NCBI GenBank assembly: GCA_017430835.1
Contig: JAFRMD010000125.1
Coordinates: 1 to 6,498, forward strand
Length of the DNA: 6,498 nucleotides
From: Methanosphaera sp.
Lineage (GTDB): Archaea; Methanobacteriota; Methanobacteria; Methanobacteriales; Methanobacteriaceae
Direction: 5' to 3'
Each line of letters starts with the position of its first letter. Position 1 is the stretch's first letter. Position numbers and translations under genes: made by a program. This document shows positions 4,201 to 6,498 of this stretch, piece after piece. The notes beneath the pieces were generated by a model, which was not told the DNA's origin, made no database searches, and saw nothing but the letters and a program-made list of their open reading frames with translations.

Positions 4201-6498
4201 TAATAATAATCAATTATTAGGTCAAAATAAAACAAGTAATGGAATAGCTACAGTTACAACAACAAATATGACAAACTTAGGAACTTTAGAAATAAATATA
4301 AAATATCTTAGTAACCAAACAAATAATCAAACAAATACCTCTAATATCATAGTAGGATTAAAAGATGTCTATGTCAGTCCAAGTGTTATAGAAACAAACT
4401 TTGGAAATATTGACACACCAACAACAATAAACGATGCACTAAGCAAAATAAGTAATGAAGGTACTATACATTTACTTCCAGGAACCTTCAATGTCAATGA
4501 AAAAATTGAAATAAAAAATAATAATGGAATTACTAAATTTAACATTACATCAGAAGATGGAACGGTCATATTTAATGCACAAGGAAATCTTATAAACATA
4601 TTCACAATAGCACCAGGTATGACTATACAATTTAATAATATTCAATTTATTAATTCTAAAGAAAGTGCTATTCTTTGTGAAGGAAATCTAACTATTAATG
4701 GAACTAATATTTTTAATAATAACACAGCAAGTATGGGAGCAGCAATTTACAATAAAGGTCAAGGATTACTTATAATAACTGGAACAAATAATTTCACCAA
4801 TAACAATGCCACAAATGGTGGAGCAATCTACTCTTTTGGAAAAATCATAATCACAGAAAACAATAATTTCATTAACAACCAAGTAAAAATAACCACCAGT
4901 ATAACAGGATACGGTGGAGGAGCAATATTCACTATAGCAAATATAACCATAAACGGAACAAACAAATTCATAAACAACAGTGTTAGTGGAAACAAAATGG
5001 TATATGGTGGAGCAATATATGTATCAAGTTCATCAATAGTCCAAGATCCTACATTAATAATTAATGGTTCAAATATTTTTGATAACAACAAGATTATAGC
5101 TACACAATCAGCAAATGGTGGAGCAATATCAAGTCAAAATACGATCATAGAAGGAAATAACATATTTAAAAATAATATTGCAGAAGACCAATCTAATGGC
5201 GGTTGTGGTGGGGCAATATATGCTTCAAATAAAAATGTTACAATAACTGGTTCAAACATTTTTGACAACAACACAGCATCAACAAGAGGTGGAACCTTAT
5301 ACTTAGTCAAATCACAAGTAACAATAATAGGAAACACTTTCAAAAACAGCCATGCAACAGAAAGAGGTGGGTTTATAACAGCAATTAACAATAATGCTAT
5401 TATAATGAACAATACATTTGAAAATGCAACTTCACAAAAAGGAGGAACAATTTATTACTATTGTGAATCATATGTATATAATTTAACAATTGAAAATAAT
5501 AAATTTACTAACATTAGTGCTATAGATGGTGGAGCAGTTTACGTAGGAATTAAAGTAGATACTATAAAAATTACTAACAACACATTCACAAATATCAATG
5601 CAGAAAACGAAACATTAAATTTAGAAGTAGGGACAAAAAATATTCAGGATAATACCTACATTAACTCAAGCATCAATATTGAAAACATTAACATAACATC
5701 ACCACAAGAAAATAAAAACATAACAGAAGAAACACCAATAAACTTAAAAATACAAGGACAACTAAAAAACCCAGATTACTACGATGAAAATATCCTAACA
5801 AAATTAACTTATACCATATATTCAAACAATGAAAACAAACTAAATGCTACAGGTAATGAAATAACATTCAATGAAAAATACACAAAAGAAAACAAAGGAA
5901 CAATTAATATCCACGTAACATTAGATGAAGTAGAATCAAACACAATAACAGTATTCATACAAAAACCAAAAGCAAACATAGAAATCTCTACTCCAAACGA
6001 AGTAACAATTAACGAAACAATACCAATTACCATTATCATAAAAGATGATGAAGGAAACCTACTAACAGGACAAAATATAACAATAAACAATGAAAACATA
6101 GAAATACCTCAAGGTGTAATAATATACCAATACACGCCAACAACAGTAGGAGAAGAGACAATTAATGTAATTCTACAAGAAACTGAACTAACAAATAAAA
6201 CAACAAAAACAATAAAACTAACAGTAACAGTAAACAAAGACGAAGTAATAGAACAATTAACCAACACCACACAAGAACAAGAAAAAACAATTAACCAACA
6301 AGAAAACACCATAAAAGAAGAACAGAAAAAAGTAAATACACTAAACAACACAGTAGAAACACAAAAACAAAACATAGAAAAACTAGAAGAAAAAGTAGAA
6401 AAACTAACAGAAAAAACCAAAACCAAACTTACCATATCTAAAGCAACAGCAACAGTTGGTAAAAAAGTAACAATCAAAGTAACAGTTAAAGATGCAAA
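1208..6498 (+). CDS. Adhesin-like surface protein (ALP), partial, open at the right edge
   Basis: One frame of 1763 complete codons runs from the ATG at 1208 to the right edge without a stop; the C-terminus is missing. It predicts a secreted protein extremely rich in Asn, Thr, Ile and Lys, with many N-x-S/T sequons. Order: signal peptide 1-24; Lys/Thr linker 25-93; DUF1565-like cap from Y97 (GSDSNTGTNDKPFKTLQKAI) leading into an irregular right-handed parallel beta-helix to about 570; a second cap at 571, helix with GGA[I/L]Y rungs at 675-808, and Ig-like region from NPDYYDE (882); a third cap at 1055, rungs at 1152-1467, and NPDYYDE again at 1521; a coiled coil 1678-1738; then the start of another Ig-like domain (TISKATATVGKKVTIKVTV). 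The GGA/FxNN pattern is that of Chlamydia PMP-type and PbH1 repeats, which are known from ALPs of Methanosphaera and Methanobrevibacter. The inferred role is an elongated cell-surface adhesin; ligand and anchoring are unknown from this window. Antisense frames inside it are shadows. Confidence 0.93.
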   Translation, partial: MFNKKYLVVFIVLLVALMTVSVAADVTNTNTKAKVTKDTSKVTNTQKIVKTTENTKKIKTNNKDNITSKKTKSKQTEVKKNTISKKVKKDSESLDLYVSDTTGSDSNTGTNDKPFKTLQKAIDKTTNELVYNIHIKEGTYKGVGNTNLTVNGNNTINFIGDNPNNTIFDGEAKYDIDTTEYHWESSDIWSFYVNHAGNYFMTINEGSGLISMSNFTIKNMYAPGGSSISGYPHATIDNFANLNIDDMKFIKNHGGVGSAIRNNNGGTLTVNNSFFEDNRKSSSTGNDGIIYNNGTTTIINSIFNHNYARWGTILNDKNMTITNTTLSNNIAYDGKSLYKYGAGIAYNTGGSDFYLPGYFLTYTDINNCTFINNDQTDIYGFAGNLNAIGNKFINSTGIWINDTIPEKTHNIIIENNVFDNIIDSTLLVSLYSSEKIKFAINANVSDSLLIIRNNEINSKNGTMITANKATISNNKINIENEGTSILVGNNAIVENNSVNKKILVNGTNNSIKFNKLASNEDYAVYVLNNMINNNITDNKLHTNTREGDEAVSVISSPNIVENNQAYTNLLYCSPDVSNPQQGNMDNPTTIDDAISRIDDEGTIILLKGSTGEYLLTNTITINSNNLKTDIKTLTIKGDNITLNGQNTVQILNIQKTINVTIENITFQNGHTTTNGGALYSEANLTLKNVNFYENVAEGKKDGGAIYLNNGITSIYGTNNYINNYAGRYGGVFYINNGIVQINGTNTFINNSAKTSGGIIYSKKNVTILGNNTFTNSSSSRTGGLIYSTGSLILINAKINQSTGSTIIYVSIGNNKIINNNFINCNATSETLEIKGINNIIENNTYTNCTIKTTFNITLDDTTIIPIQMNDIVTINITRTPTNPDYYDEDIMNKIDLSNQNFIYEIYVNNQLLSTTESNVKSFTVKPDTFGDFTVYAIDNTPYTSNTLTLDVEIDHKKNVYLVTNVSYVIYNNPAKVIVAVYDKSGNIISEEGIVYIYDNNNQLLGQNKTSNGIATVTTTNMTNLGTLEINIKYLSNQTNNQTNTSNIIVGLKDVYVSPSVIETNFGNIDTPTTINDALSKISNEGTIHLLPGTFNVNEKIEIKNNNGITKFNITSEDGTVIFNAQGNLINIFTIAPGMTIQFNNIQFINSKESAILCEGNLTINGTNIFNNNTASMGAAIYNKGQGLLIITGTNNFTNNNATNGGAIYSFGKIIITENNNFINNQVKITTSITGYGGGAIFTIANITINGTNKFINNSVSGNKMVYGGAIYVSSSSIVQDPTLIINGSNIFDNNKIIATQSANGGAISSQNTIIEGNNIFKNNIAEDQSNGGCGGAIYASNKNVTITGSNIFDNNTASTRGGTLYLVKSQVTIIGNTFKNSHATERGGFITAINNNAIIMNNTFENATSQKGGTIYYYCESYVYNLTIENNKFTNISAIDGGAVYVGIKVDTIKITNNTFTNINAENETLNLEVGTKNIQDNTYINSSINIENINITSPQENKNITEETPINLKIQGQLKNPDYYDENILTKLTYTIYSNNENKLNATGNEITFNEKYTKENKGTINIHVTLDEVESNTITVFIQKPKANIEISTPNEVTINETIPITIIIKDDEGNLLTGQNITINNENIEIPQGVIIYQYTPTTVGEETINVILQETELTNKTTKTIKLTVTVNKDEVIEQLTNTTQEQEKTINQQENTIKEEQKKVNTLNNTVETQKQNIEKLEEKVEKLTEKTKTKLTISKATATVGKKVTIKVTVKDA
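1280..1486 (+). other. Cationic Lys/Thr linker after the signal peptide
   Basis: Residues 25-93 contain about 20 Lys and 15 Thr with only about 7 acidic residues and no Arg or aromatic residue. This is low-complexity and probably disordered. It may act as a flexible, positively charged tether near the membrane or the pseudomurein wall; that role is inference. Confidence 0.7.
2918..4369 (+). repeat. ALP unit 2: cap, beta-helix, Ig-like (484 residues)
   Basis: Residues 571-1054. It opens with YCSPDVSNPQQGNMDNPTTI, then an acidic turn and EGTIILLKG. It continues as a beta-helix with five evenly spaced rungs and exits through ETLEIKGINN and NTYTNC to NPDYYDE (882), followed by Ig-like beta-rich sequence (882 to about 1050). 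It is the diverged tandem partner of unit 3: the caps align gap-free for about 38 residues and ETL to NPDYYDE is exactly 53 residues in both. Confidence 0.75.
3230..3631 (+). repeat. Beta-helix rungs of unit 2 with 27-residue period
   Basis: GGALY, GGAIY, GGVFY, GGIIY and GGLIY begin at residues 675, 702, 729, 756 and 782, that is at steps of 27, 27, 27 and 26. Between them recurs a pattern like TI-G-N-F-NN. Each unit is expected to be one coil of a right-handed parallel beta-helix, as in Chlamydia PMP-type passengers and polysaccharide lyases. No catalytic residues typical of pectate lyases are apparent, which favours a structural role. Confidence 0.75.
4370..6238 (+). repeat. ALP unit 3: cap, expanded beta-helix, Ig-like (623 residues)
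   Basis: Residues 1055-1677. The cap YVSPSVIETNFGNIDTPTTI and EGTIHLLPG match unit 2. The stretch from the cap tyrosine to NPDYYDE is 466 residues here against 311 in unit 2, an excess of about 155 residues, or five to six coils. After NPDYYDE (1521) come two Ig-like stretches; the second, from about ANIEISTPNEVTINETIPIT, resembles bacterial Ig-like (Big) domains. Confidence 0.75.
4661..5608 (+). repeat. Beta-helix rungs of unit 3, about 12 copies
   Basis: Rungs of the GGA[I/L]Y type start near residues 1152 (degenerate, ESAIL), 1177 (GAAIY), 1204, 1237, 1267, 1304, 1334, 1361, 1387, 1412 and 1441. Spacing is 25-37 residues, looser than in unit 2, because some turns carry loops of Gly, Ser or Gln. 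One rung reads NGGCGGAIY and another is followed by YYYCESY, so isolated cysteines occur. FxNN follows most rungs. This matches the Chlam_PMP-like repeat of surface adhesins. Confidence 0.72.
6239..6427 (+). other. Coiled-coil segment of the ALP
   Basis: Residues 1678-1740, from DEVIEQL to TEKTKTK, lack Gly, Pro and aromatic residues and are rich in Glu, Gln and Lys. Hydrophobic residues fall on heptad positions, clearest in the second half: V-NTL-NNTV and I-EKL-EEKV-EKL. It sits between two Ig-like regions. A coiled coil here predicts that the chains pair or trimerise along the stalk; the oligomer state is inference. Confidence 0.7.

Noticed and set aside
3230..5608. GGA-rich repeated segments as a possible CRISPR array or DNA satellite
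   Set aside because: The periodicity is in the protein; the DNA units differ too much and keep the reading frame, so these are protein repeats.
1165..6477. Several minus-strand frames of 61-136 residues inside the ALP gene
   Set aside because: All are hydrophobic shadows of the Asn/Thr/Lys-rich plus-strand frame, without ribosome-binding sites or conserved motifs.

Overview
The window most likely comes from a gut methanogenic archaeon of the Methanosphaera / Methanobrevibacter group (Methanobacteriales), with Methanosphaera stadtmanae or a close relative the best guess. The evidence is the very AT-rich DNA, the archaeal TATA-like promoter elements, strong use of ATA, AGA, AAT/AAC and ACA codons, and above all a giant Asn/Thr-rich secreted protein of the kind called adhesin-like proteins (ALPs) in these organisms. 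The assignment rests on sequence character, not on a database match.

Layout. (1) Positions 1-321, minus strand: the N-terminal DNA-binding half of a tyrosine recombinase (integrase). It appears broken by a frameshift in a seven-base homopolymer and then decays towards the left edge. (2) Positions 322-411: its upstream region, with a TATA-like box and a perfect 11-bp inverted repeat (TTTTGTCGTGG / CCACGACAAAA) that is GC-rich for this setting. (3) Positions 412-1115: about 700 bases of AT-rich intergenic DNA without a convincing gene, holding two perfect palindromes (877-894 and 983-994), a hairpin with a T-tract, and candidate TATA boxes. (4) Positions 1116-1207: control region of the large gene, with two inverted repeats that share the half-site TCACTTCT and bracket a TATA-like element. 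(5) Positions 1208-6498, plus strand: one reading frame open to the right edge, 1763 complete codons with no stop. It encodes a secreted adhesin-like protein whose C-terminus lies outside the window.

The ALP, in order: a signal peptide (1-24); a Lys/Thr-rich linker (25-93); a first parallel beta-helix with a DUF1565-like cap (94 to about 570); a second cap, beta-helix and Ig-like unit (571-1054); a third cap, beta-helix and Ig-like unit (1055-1677); a coiled coil of about 60 residues (1678-1738); and the start of another Ig-like domain. Units 2 and 3 are diverged tandem duplicates. Their caps align without gaps over about 38 residues, and their beta-helix exits (ETL to NPDYYDE) are exactly 53 residues in both. 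The helix of unit 3 carries about seven more GGA[I/L]Y rungs. The inferred role is an extended fibre or stalk on the cell surface for contact with other microbes, host or food particles. The integrase remnant beside it suggests past DNA rearrangement at this locus, but nothing shows that it still acts.
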